Source: Cytophagaceae bacterium
Lineage (GTDB): Bacteria > Bacteroidota > Bacteroidia > Cytophagales > Spirosomataceae
Assembly: GCA_016722655.1 (NCBI GenBank)
Contig: JADKIR010000004.1
Location: forward strand, 992,001-1,056,000
Length of the DNA stretch: 64,000 nucleotides
Direction of reading: 5' to 3'
Below the pieces are notes generated by a model. It made no database searches. It was not told where the DNA came from and was given only the letters and a program-made list of their open reading frames with translations. The position numbers were made by a program, and so were the translations under genes. Below, piece after piece: positions 22,935 to 31,574 of the stretch. Positions within the stretch are counted from its first letter, which is position 1. Each line of letters begins with the position of its first letter.

Positions 22935-24406
22935 AACATCGCCTTTAAAGTTTCCAAAGCCTGTAATCTCTCTTTATCCAGTTCTTCAATGGCCGCAATG
23001 ATATCAGCAGGAGCTTTATATTGGGTTTCCACATATTCCGTTTCTTTGTATCGGTTTATGCTCAAGTCGTAGTCATTGGCAACAATTTCGGACTTAGGCA
23101 CCAAAAAACTTGGGTCGGTACGTTTACGGTCTTTTTCGGCTTCCAGGTTTTTATACCTGGCCAAAATATCGGGCAGGTCGTTGGCATTGGGGGTTTCGCT
23201 GCGTTTGTCGTCCAGGGTATAGCCATCGGCTTTCATGTCATAAAACCACACGCTTTTGGTGCCACCTGTTCCGGTTTTTGTAAAAAACAATATGGCAGTA
23301 CTCACCCCGGCATAGGGCTTAAATACGCCACTTGGCATAGATATTACTGCATCTAGCTTGTGGTTTTCGATAATCTCTTGCCTGATTTGCTTGTGGGCAT
23401 TGGAGCTGCCAAACAGCACACCATCAGGCACAATTACCGCACAGCGGCCACCTTTGGTGAGCATGCGAAGCATAAGCCCCAAAAACAACAACTCAGTTTT
23501 TTTGGATTTCACGGTGTTCAAAACACTACTTTCCACAGCATCATAGTCCAGACTACCCTTAAACGGTGGATTGGCCAAAATCAATGAGTATTTTTCTCTG
23601 ATATTCTTTACGTTTTCGTCGCTACTGAGCGAATCGTTCTTTTGAAGTTTGGGGTTTTCAATACCATGCAATTGCATGTTCATGGCTCCAATACGCACCA
23701 TAGTGGCGTCGTTTTCGATGGCATGAAACATCTCAATGTTAAAATGCTCTCTAAAGTCAGCCTCGTGAAACCAGTCGGGGTGGTTATCTCTAAAATATTC
23801 GCCCGCTGCCACCAGAAAGCCCGCTGTACCTGCCGCAGGGTCACAGATAATGTCGTCTTTTTTGGGCTCCACCATGTCCACCATGAGCTTGATGATGTGG
23901 CGGGGTGTACGAAACTGCCCGTTGGTACCGGCGGATGCTATTTTAGAAAGCATGTATTCATACAAGTCGCCCTTGGTGTCACGATCGTCCATGTTGATTT
24001 TATCAATGAGCTGCACCACCTGGTCGAGCAATCGTGGCGTACCGATGATAAAAGTGGCGTTTTGCATATATTCGGCAAATACGCCCTCGCCCACGTTTTT
24101 CATGTGGTCAAATACCGAGAGACCATCCACCAATGGCTTGGTGAAAAGGTCAAACATTTCCTGCGGACTTTTGTCTTTAAATGAGCTCCAACGAAGCTCC
24201 CTCTGGGCAGGGGTATATATCACTTTTTTGACAGGAATACCTACCAGGGCAGCCTTTTTCTCTTCTTTGAGCTGCTCCTCGTCGAGCCTACGAATAAACA
24301 GCAGATAGGTAAACTGCTCTATCACTGCGATAGGATTGGAGATACCTCCAGTCCAAAACGCCTCCCAAATTTTATCTACTTGTTGTTTTAGTTCTCCGGT
24401 GATCAT
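22928..24406 (-). CDS. hsdM: Type I restriction-modification DNA methyltransferase subunit
   Basis: A 492-residue N6-adenine methyltransferase. An N-terminal HsdM helical domain (VDKIWEAFWTGGISNPIAVI; FIRRLDEEQL) is followed by the SAM-binding motif DPAAGTAGFLVA and the catalytic NPPF in LILANPPFKGSLDYD. It methylates the site chosen by HsdS and, with HsdR, forms the restriction complex. The end overlaps the DUF1016 gene by 7 nt. It lies 30 bp after the ATPase gene at 24437, so the restriction genes appear to be read with the ATPase module from the promoter near 31.5 kb, unless an internal promoter exists. Confidence 0.97.
   Translation of the reverse strand: MITGELKQQVDKIWEAFWTGGISNPIAVIEQFTYLLFIRRLDEEQLKEEKKAALVGIPVKKVIYTPAQRELRWSSFKDKSPQEMFDLFTKPLVDGLSVFDHMKNVGEGVFAEYMQNATFIIGTPRLLDQVVQLIDKINMDDRDTKGDLYEYMLSKIASAGTNGQFRTPRHIIKLMVDMVEPKKDDIICDPAAGTAGFLVAAGEYFRDNHPDWFHEADFREHFNIEMFHAIENDATMVRIGAMNMQLHGIENPKLQKNDSLSSDENVKNIREKYSLILANPPFKGSLDYDAVESSVLNTVKSKKTELLFLGLMLRMLTKGGRCAVIVPDGVLFGSSNAHKQIRQEIIENHKLDAVISMPSGVFKPYAGVSTAILFFTKTGTGGTKSVWFYDMKADGYTLDDKRSETPNANDLPDILARYKNLEAEKDRKRTDPSFLVPKSEIVANDYDLSINRYKETEYVETQYKAPADIIAAIEELDKERLQALETLKAMLC
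22933..22964 (-). repeat. hsdM 3' end, parent copy of the flanking repeat
   Basis: These are the true last codons of hsdM (QALETLKAMLC-stop), with the start of the DUF1016 gene overlapping. They match 21726-21757 at 29 of 32 bases; the two copies bracket the nuclease gene exactly. Confidence 0.8.
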
Positions 24407-24436
24407 GCGGTGGGTTATTTACGAATTATTTTATTT

Positions 24437-25921
24437 TTAAAATATTTTTGTTTGTTTAATAATTTCTGTACAAATAAGTGATGCCCGTTGCATTTCCTTA
24501 TCTGTTAATAAACCGTCTCTGCTATGTGATTCTGGATTGCGGATTCTTTTAGCAATGAATTCTAGATTATTGATCCAATATTCGCTTGTTCCATCAAAAA
24601 CATCTTGATAAAAATCATCCCAATGTAAATCAATAAGTGGAGCATAATGCCTAGGATATAGTTGGTCTATTAAGTTATTTGATGCTTTGTTTCCAAATAG
24701 ATTTCTTTCTTGTTTTCTTCTTCTTCTAAGAGATTCTATAAAATTAAAATCCTCTGGACTACTAAACTTTGGTAAATCATCTTCAATTAACTGTTCCCAA
24801 TCATCACCATATATTTCGTTAACACATTCTGTGATTATTGATTTTAAACATTTTTCTGCTTCTGGCCATACTAATTTAAAGGGAGATTCCCTCCATTTTA
24901 AGGTTATGTACATGTTAAAAAACTCTGAAAAAGGTTTATTGTAGCCTCTTTCATCTTTAACAAAGAGGCCATAATTCATGATATATTCTTCTTCAGTTTT
25001 AGATACGCCTTCGTAAATTCCACTGTAAATACGGATTAACTTTTCTGCTAAGTCATCTTTATCAAGTACTTTATAAACGTCATCAAAGTATTGTAAAATA
25101 TCTGATTTCACATTATCTAAAATAAAATCGATTTCGCCAGCACTTTCAAGATATTTATACAAAACCATTGAAACTAAGTATGGATGATTTCCTGTGTAAT
25201 ACCGTATTTTATCTATTAACTTATTGTCTTCAATCTTTGCCTGAGCAAATAGTTCCCTAGCTTCCGAATTGCTAAAACCTCCTAGTCTTATGTTTTCAAA
25301 GGTTCCAAAGAAATTCGAACCTTGACCAGAATACCTTTCAATATCGAATATACTTCTTCTTGAAGTAGTGATAAATGCAATCTGATGGTCAGGCTCATAA
25401 CTAAGTGTCCTTAGCATTTGATAATCTACTTCTCCGAGAATTTCTTTTACATAATCAAATTCATCGAGTATAACCAAGACTCTAATATTATTGGAAACAA
25501 TCTCGCTAAAAAAGGAAAGTAGATAGTGTTCAAGTTCAACAAAAGAGGTATCGGGATTTTTTATGTATTGATAATTATCTTCAAGAATTTCTAAAAGTGC
25601 AGTATTTGATGGCTCAACCTTTGAGATTTTGTCTTTGATAGATAGGGTTAGCTTATGATAAAGCTCTTTAGATGAATTGTAACTCTTCAATGATATCCAC
25701 TCAATAAGAAACCTGTTTTCTGTCCAAAATCTTTCTTTTTGAAAAAGTAGACTATGATAGGCAAATGAAGACTTGCCTATTTTAGGAAGTCCAACAATGC
25801 TTAAATTCCCAAACTCCTTAGAAAAAAGTCTTTGTTGAATTTTTTTTATCTCCGTATCCCTACCGATAAAATTTGCACCATACACTGTTTTGCCATAACC
25901 GGCAAAGAAATTATCTTCCAT
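24437..25921 (-). CDS. STAND-like ATPase with C-terminal HEPN-like motif
   Basis: A 494-residue protein. The P-loop ATPase occupies about 10-300: GANFIGRDTEIKKIQQRLF entry, Walker A GLPKIGKSS (44-52), Walker B VLVILDEFDY (about 147-156), a sensor FITTSRR, and a GNHPYLVSM box as in STAND/MNS-type ATPases. The C-terminal 90 residues end in EFIAKRIRNPESHSRDGLL. R461-H466 is an Rx4H motif in the position expected for a HEPN domain of the Swt1 kind, often an RNase or a dimerisation module. It starts one nt after the stop of the 1395-residue ATPase gene, so the two are coupled. A defence role is inferred from the neighbours. Confidence 0.8.
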   Translation of the reverse strand: MEDNFFAGYGKTVYGANFIGRDTEIKKIQQRLFSKEFGNLSIVGLPKIGKSSFAYHSLLFQKERFWTENRFLIEWISLKSYNSSKELYHKLTLSIKDKISKVEPSNTALLEILEDNYQYIKNPDTSFVELEHYLLSFFSEIVSNNIRVLVILDEFDYVKEILGEVDYQMLRTLSYEPDHQIAFITTSRRSIFDIERYSGQGSNFFGTFENIRLGGFSNSEARELFAQAKIEDNKLIDKIRYYTGNHPYLVSMVLYKYLESAGEIDFILDNVKSDILQYFDDVYKVLDKDDLAEKLIRIYSGIYEGVSKTEEEYIMNYGLFVKDERGYNKPFSEFFNMYITLKWRESPFKLVWPEAEKCLKSIITECVNEIYGDDWEQLIEDDLPKFSSPEDFNFIESLRRRRKQERNLFGNKASNNLIDQLYPRHYAPLIDLHWDDFYQDVFDGTSEYWINNLEFIAKRIRNPESHSRDGLLTDKEMQRASLICTEIIKQTKIF

Positions 25922-25922
25922 A

Positions 25923-28900
25923 CTAGTTGTTGTTAAAATTTAACCAATCCTTAAAAAGTTGCACTCTGATTTTGTATCTATTTGATACTAAGCTTTCTTC
26001 CTCTAAAACAGCTCTTTCTATCAAGTCTTTTATGATTTCACTATCTTTATTTATAGAGTAAACAGAGATGTCCTCTCTTCTGGCAAAATTTAGAGTTTTA
26101 GTAAGTTTTGCCATTTCAGAAAGAATTGCAAATGCTTCATCAGGTTTGATATGGTCAAGTTGTTTATCACCTGCTGATAATAGATTCTCAAAATCAAACT
26201 CAGTTAAGCTATTTTGACCTTTACATAGTGAAATCACCACATCTTCAACGTCACGAGGTGTTAATACAGGTTTTTTCTTTTCATTCATGAATCGGACGAG
26301 TTCGTTACAAATTATTTGAATGTAAAATGGACTACGAGCAGTCAAGCTTATAATTTTGTCAATACTATCTCTTGTATATCTTGATCTGTTATTGACTTTA
26401 TCCCAAATAGGTTCATCAATCAATTCTTTAGCAGGTTTCACATCAAGATATGTAAGCCTTTCAGGTTTAAACATTCCAAACTCATTCTGAAATTCTAACA
26501 TAAATTGTTTCATCGTATCTTGACCAGAGACGACAACAGAAAAACCTCCATCTTCTATGAATGCTTTCCAGTTTTGCATAAAAGTCTGTGAAATTGTCCC
26601 CTTTTTAATTTGATAGTATATATAAGTGAACTCATCAATTATTAGAACAAGTTTTTTATCACGCCACTCATCATGCTCACTAAAAGCCAATTTAATTTCA
26701 TTTAATCTGTCATAGAACACAATTGGTGGATTCAGCATTAACTCCTTCAAATTTGTTTTGCCAATTTCGGGTACAATTTCACCTAATGATTTAAGTCTGT
26801 TTATTTTCCTTTCAATGGTAGTCAGTATTCGATAATAGAAATTGGCTTCAACATTACTATCTTGAGCGATAGCCAAACCCACTTGATAATAAACAGCAAA
26901 GGCTTTTAAACTTGTATTAAATTTGTTTTCCAAATGCCACAAAACACTTGACTTACCAGACCTTTTTTGACCATATAGGACATAACCTTTAGACTTTGTA
27001 CTCATTACAGTATCATAGATCCTATTTATCAGTTCTGTTCTACCTTTAAACATTTCAGGATTTTCTACAATATTACTTTTGGCGTGTTCTGCATAAGGAT
27101 TTTGAACTTCAACAAAATTCTTTGAATCATAAAATGCTATACTCAATGTTTTGGACTGAGCCTTTTCTTCGCCAGTCGTAAGTACTCTGAATTTATAAGC
27201 AAAAGTTAAATCAGCAGCACCTTGTTTAATTACAGATTCAGGGAAGTTAATGGAAAATTTTCCTATAATTGGTTCACCACCTCCACGAAGTGTGGTAGAG
27301 AAAGATTCATATGAATTTTTGATTTGAAAATCATTTGTATCAATTACACTTATAACTATGTCACTTATTGGTGAACAGTTAGGTGAATTAGAAATTGAAA
27401 CCTGAATATCACAATTATTATTTTCATTTAATATACAATCACCTTCAATATTTATATCAACATTAGGGAGAGTTGCATTTATAAACTCATTGTATTTATA
27501 TCTCGTAAGTTTGTTTAACTGACTAATAATTTGAAGTAAAAGAGATAGGCTTAGATTTGTTGGATAGCTTCTAATTTCAGTTATTAAAATATTGTATTTA
27601 TTGTCGAAGTCCGTGTAGTAAATCTCTTTGTCATCAAATTTCGATGAACTCAAGAAACTTTCTGCACTCGAAATCATTTTGCTAATTGCTTCAAATCTAA
27701 ATTTATCAACAGGCAAAAGTAAGCTATCTAAGACTTGATTTTTGATACTATGAAAATAATTTATAACATCATTTATATTTTCTCTTTGAAGAATATTATT
27801 TGTTCTTGAATACGTTTCTTGCAGTTTTTCTTCTAATGATAGATGATAATTATTCCAATTTTGATTTTGTGTCAATTTTGAATCGTAACTATTAACAGAA
27901 ACAAGATATTTCGTTATATATTCATTGTTTAATGAGTTCTTACTTAAAGAATCGATCAATATATTACCAGCAATATTTGAACTATTAATTAATAAAAGAA
28001 TGTAATTCCAGTAACTTACATCAAGCTTTAGTGCAATTTCAAGTTGCTGAGTTAAAACCTTAGGATCGTAATCTTCTGTAATTTCTTGACCATCTTTAAA
28101 GTGAATTAGTGTTTGAACAAATCTCCAAACTTGCTGAAGAATCCTATCCTTATTTCTTTCCTGTCTGAAACCATTATAGAACCATTCCAAACAATAATCT
28201 AGTTCTAACCTTTCAACTATTGCAACTCTGGCCATAGAAAAGCAGTAAATAGCTAATGAATCATAAAAGGAATCTTCCTCTGCAATTTCTAGGTCTTTCA
28301 TTAATCTTGCTAGCGTCAGATAAAGTGCCGCTTTCGACTTCGGTAATTTATAAGTGTAAGTCTTTGAGTTCTGCTGTATCTTGTTTTGGAGATTAGTTAG
28401 AGTCTTTTCACTGAAATCTCTTTTCTCCTTTGATTTTAAGGAAATACCTTCATAGTCACAATTTTCAAGTGCTAATTCAAGAAATGGTGTAACTCCGTAT
28501 ATTAGTCTAGATAAATAAGTTTGATTCTTATCGTTTGATTTAATGATATTCTTTGGCTTCCCTATTATTTTCTTCGAGGTATTTGGCAGTAGTTTGTTGT
28601 CTGGAAAAAGTTCATATGATTTTTGAAAGTATTTTTCAGCTACTTCGTCTTGACCATTTTTTAGAAAAAGTGCACCTAATCTAGCAAGTACTTTTCCTCG
28701 ACTTCTTACTTCAATTTTATTAGAATTATCAATTGGTGTATCTACAATTTTTAGAAGTACATTTTTTGCTTTTTCCAAATTACCAGTATTAACATATAAA
28801 TCGTACAAAAAATTATTGGCAGGTAGAGGCTTCTCAAAAAAATCAAGATGACTCTCTATTAACTGAATGGCTTCATTAATTCTCCCTTGTTCTCTGTATT

Positions 28901-30110
28901 GATCTGCCAAATCTTTAGCGGCTGAATCCAATTGAAACTTATTTTTAATGAGTATTTTAAATTGCTTTTCAGCTTCATCAAAATTCTTTTTTAACCTAAG
29001 TTTTCTTGCTTTTTCATATATCTGAGAAAAATTATATTTTTCATCCAGAGGTACTGTGATACTATTTTGAAGTTCTTTTATTTCTAAAATATCTGGAAGA
29101 ATAGATATTCTATTGCTTAATTCAGAAATTTCTTTGACATTAATTTCCAATGATTGAAGATATGCTAAAAGAGAGGATGCTCTTTTTTTATCGTTTATTT
29201 TAATTAACTCCTCAATTTTCCAAATAAGTTCCTCTACTGTGCATGGCTTGAATATTATTTGAGCTATTGCATTTTTCCCTATTTTTGTATAACTGCAAAC
29301 TATAGGAATTAACTCTTCCCATTTATAATTTTTCAACTCATTAATTAGCTCGAGATCACAAACAACGTCATTTTTAAACAAAATTCTATCCAAGTCTTCA
29401 TTTTTTGCCGAGCCATTTGAATATTTAAAAAAATATCTATTAATCTCAGCATTAGGTGATAGAAAAGTTTCTAGGTGTTTATCATTAAATTTAAAAATTT
29501 TGTCGAAACCTGATATTAACTCGTCTGAAATATTATTATCAATTTTTGAACGTCTATTAAAGTATTCAAGATAGCCCAAGTTTTTTCTAGTCTCAATTAT
29601 TCTATTTGGTTTAATTACTTTTCCTGTTTTTTGGGCATACAATTTCCAAAGTTTTGAATCTGAGATTGGATTGTTATTGTCTTCATTTTTTATTTCGTTT
29701 TCAATAAAGTTTTCAAGGTCTAAATTATTTGATGGTTGCCCAAGCTTTGATAATTCCAATTTTACTTTTTCAAAATCTTCATTAGACAATTTTACGTTCG
29801 GATTAACATCAACTCGAATTTCTTGTGTTTCTAATATCCCTACTAATTCCTGTATCGAAATTTCAAATTCACGAGCAATTCTTGATAGTCTGATTCCTTT
29901 TTCTTTATGATTATCTAGTTTCTTTTTTAATACTAAATCCCAACCTCCAATCAGTTTGTCAAAAAATTTATTTTGGGTCAAATCTTCCGATTGAAGCAAT
30001 ACGAAATTTTCACCAATACCTAAAACTATCCCTTCTGGTTCCTTTCCAGTCATTAAATATAGCTTTATATGATCACCAATCTGTATGTCTTTTTTAAATA
30101 TATCGAACAT
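25923..30110 (-). CDS. Large multidomain protein: Sm-like + IF2_N-like + TPR + STAND ATPase
   Basis: A 1395-residue protein. Residues 8-60 resemble an Sm/SH3-like barrel (GDHIKLYLMTGKEPEGIVLG). Residues 73-120 resemble the IF2 N-terminal domain (IRLSRIAREFEISIQELVGI). Helical TPR-type repeats follow (KNFDEAEKQFKILIKN; GRINEAIQLIESHLDF; GQDEVAEKYFQKSYELFP), then a helical middle and an Ig-like beta region near 880-1010. The C-terminal STAND-type ATPase has FKGRTELINRIY, Walker A GQKRSGKSS (about 1046-1054), Walker B LVLIIDEF (about 1153), VVVSGQD and ARSPFYIQIICNEL. It is followed after 1 nt by the second ATPase. The sensor-plus-STAND plan is that of intracellular immune receptors. No known system is recognised. 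Confidence 0.8.
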   Translation of the reverse strand: MFDIFKKDIQIGDHIKLYLMTGKEPEGIVLGIGENFVLLQSEDLTQNKFFDKLIGGWDLVLKKKLDNHKEKGIRLSRIAREFEISIQELVGILETQEIRVDVNPNVKLSNEDFEKVKLELSKLGQPSNNLDLENFIENEIKNEDNNNPISDSKLWKLYAQKTGKVIKPNRIIETRKNLGYLEYFNRRSKIDNNISDELISGFDKIFKFNDKHLETFLSPNAEINRYFFKYSNGSAKNEDLDRILFKNDVVCDLELINELKNYKWEELIPIVCSYTKIGKNAIAQIIFKPCTVEELIWKIEELIKINDKKRASSLLAYLQSLEINVKEISELSNRISILPDILEIKELQNSITVPLDEKYNFSQIYEKARKLRLKKNFDEAEKQFKILIKNKFQLDSAAKDLADQYREQGRINEAIQLIESHLDFFEKPLPANNFLYDLYVNTGNLEKAKNVLLKIVDTPIDNSNKIEVRSRGKVLARLGALFLKNGQDEVAEKYFQKSYELFPDNKLLPNTSKKIIGKPKNIIKSNDKNQTYLSRLIYGVTPFLELALENCDYEGISLKSKEKRDFSEKTLTNLQNKIQQNSKTYTYKLPKSKAALYLTLARLMKDLEIAEEDSFYDSLAIYCFSMARVAIVERLELDYCLEWFYNGFRQERNKDRILQQVWRFVQTLIHFKDGQEITEDYDPKVLTQQLEIALKLDVSYWNYILLLINSSNIAGNILIDSLSKNSLNNEYITKYLVSVNSYDSKLTQNQNWNNYHLSLEEKLQETYSRTNNILQRENINDVINYFHSIKNQVLDSLLLPVDKFRFEAISKMISSAESFLSSSKFDDKEIYYTDFDNKYNILITEIRSYPTNLSLSLLLQIISQLNKLTRYKYNEFINATLPNVDINIEGDCILNENNNCDIQVSISNSPNCSPISDIVISVIDTNDFQIKNSYESFSTTLRGGGEPIIGKFSINFPESVIKQGAADLTFAYKFRVLTTGEEKAQSKTLSIAFYDSKNFVEVQNPYAEHAKSNIVENPEMFKGRTELINRIYDTVMSTKSKGYVLYGQKRSGKSSVLWHLENKFNTSLKAFAVYYQVGLAIAQDSNVEANFYYRILTTIERKINRLKSLGEIVPEIGKTNLKELMLNPPIVFYDRLNEIKLAFSEHDEWRDKKLVLIIDEFTYIYYQIKKGTISQTFMQNWKAFIEDGGFSVVVSGQDTMKQFMLEFQNEFGMFKPERLTYLDVKPAKELIDEPIWDKVNNRSRYTRDSIDKIISLTARSPFYIQIICNELVRFMNEKKKPVLTPRDVEDVVISLCKGQNSLTEFDFENLLSAGDKQLDHIKPDEAFAILSEMAKLTKTLNFARREDISVYSINKDSEIIKDLIERAVLEEESLVSNRYKIRVQLFKDWLNFNNN

Positions 30111-30131
30111 ATTTATTCTGTTTAAACTTAA

Positions 30132-31484
30132 TTAAAACCACCAACTAAAAACCTCATTTCTTGCTCTTGTAACCGCTGAGTACATCCAGGCATGGTCTGT
30201 CGAATGTAATTTATCTGGGGTAAAAAGGACTCTTTTCCACTCACTTCCCTGGGCTTTGTAGCCAGTGAGGGCGTATCCGAAGCTAAGTCGCATGGCGTTC
30301 ATGTAAGGGTCGTCTTTGGCCCGTTGTGTCTGCCTGTAAACTGAGTTTTTGGCCATTCTGTCATTTTTCAGATATTTAATAGATTCAGTATCCATTTTTG
30401 CCGTCGGATTATCAAGCGAATCTAAGAAAACTTTTGTATTTATTTTAATATTCTCTGTTCCTTTTTTAAAAACGATTTCAGCGTTTTTGAATCTTATCCC
30501 AGCTATTTCCTCGGTATGGTCCGATAGTGATATGATAATACCCATGTCGCCATTAACCATTTGGTGGGTGCTGTCCATCCATGCACTGCGAAGCATTATT
30601 ACATCCCCAACACAAAGCGAATAATGCCCAAATCCAAGTTTTTCTCTGATTCTCTGATTCCAATGCTGCACCTGGTCGTTGGACTTGCAAATCATGATGA
30701 TTTCGTCCAATGATTGGTTGTCAAAAAACGTCATGTAATAGTCCAGAGCCAGGTCGGCACTTGCCAACCTGGGAGGTTTTATGGAATATAAACTCAGACC
30801 GTTGTCTTTAGCTGCTTTTATTTGATTGGCCAATATCAAAATAGGAGAGTCTCCTGCTTGCCGGGTGATCTCGGTCAATTGTACTTGTTTTACCGGTAGT
30901 TCAAACAGCTCAAAAATACGTTTTGCCGATAATGCCACGGACTCGCTTTCATTTACGGGCGTTAACTGATAACTATCTCCTAAAAAAATCAGTTGGTTTA
31001 GAGCATGACCAGAGAATACAAATCGCATTAAATCAAGCAAGAGTGGATTTTGAGCAATAAACTCATTATCTGTTGGTTTTTGGGCTGAAATCATTGAAGC
31101 CTCATCAACAATATAGATGGTTCTGACTTCCGATGAATTCCCTTTAAAATTGAATTTTACCCTGCCGTCTTCCAGCTGTTCGGGATGATAAATCAATTGA
31201 TGAATGGTCTGGGTCTCGATGCCAGACTTTGCTTTTAATATGGAAGCCGCTTTACCCGTAGGGGCATTTAAAATAACAGGTAGCTGCAATTGATTCAGAT
31301 AATCTACCACCACCTTAGTCAAGGTGGTTTTACCTGTACCGGCAGACCCACTAAGCACAAAAACCCTTTCATCGGAAGCATTTTCGATAAACTCCTCCAA
31401 TTCATAGAGAGCTTTAGCCTGCGAATGGGTCGGCTTAAAACTGATATTATCAAATATTGAGACCGAAGTAGAAGTTTTTGACAT
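30132..31484 (-). CDS. RecD-like superfamily 1 DNA helicase
   Basis: A 450-residue protein taken from ATG at 31484 (MSKTSTSVSIFDN). The longer frame to 31628 would run into the divergent regulator gene and is rejected. Motifs: SGSAGTGKTTLT (Walker A), IYIVDEASM (Walker B), FLGDSYQLTPV (motif III), and C-terminal YALTGYKAQGSEW and YSAVTRAR (motifs V and VI) of RecD/UvrD-C2 helicases. Likely 5'-3' DNA unwinding. It is the first gene of the leftward block, 21 bp before the 1395-residue ATPase gene, and faces the WYL regulator across a 90-bp promoter region. It could be a defence effector or a repair helicase carried along. Confidence 0.9.
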   Translation of the reverse strand: MSKTSTSVSIFDNISFKPTHSQAKALYELEEFIENASDERVFVLSGSAGTGKTTLTKVVVDYLNQLQLPVILNAPTGKAASILKAKSGIETQTIHQLIYHPEQLEDGRVKFNFKGNSSEVRTIYIVDEASMISAQKPTDNEFIAQNPLLLDLMRFVFSGHALNQLIFLGDSYQLTPVNESESVALSAKRIFELFELPVKQVQLTEITRQAGDSPILILANQIKAAKDNGLSLYSIKPPRLASADLALDYYMTFFDNQSLDEIIMICKSNDQVQHWNQRIREKLGFGHYSLCVGDVIMLRSAWMDSTHQMVNGDMGIIISLSDHTEEIAGIRFKNAEIVFKKGTENIKINTKVFLDSLDNPTAKMDTESIKYLKNDRMAKNSVYRQTQRAKDDPYMNAMRLSFGYALTGYKAQGSEWKRVLFTPDKLHSTDHAWMYSAVTRARNEVFSWWF

Positions 31485-31521
31485 ATTTTCTAATGATTTT
31501 TGATACAAAATTGCGTGTGAA

Positions 31522-31563
31522 TTGGAGGACAAGCAAATATCAACTACCTTTATAGTGTAGTTG
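31522..31563 (+). promoter_or_regulatory. WYL gene promoter with overlapping operator-like inverted repeat
   Basis: TTG (31522-31524), a 20-nt spacer and TACCTTTA (31545-31552) fit a Bacteroidota promoter for the gene at 31575. An inverted repeat CAACTAC-N9-GTAGTTG (31541-31563) lies directly on the -7 element. On the other strand TTG-N20-CAATTTTG (ending near 31509) could serve the helicase. One bound protein could control both directions. Confidence 0.6.
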
Positions 31564-31574
31564 AAAATAGAATT

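Noticed and set aside
23642..24308. Long plus-strand ORFs opposite hsdM (180 and 152 codons)
   Set aside because: They are antisense to a clear methyltransferase gene, with no recognisable protein pattern.
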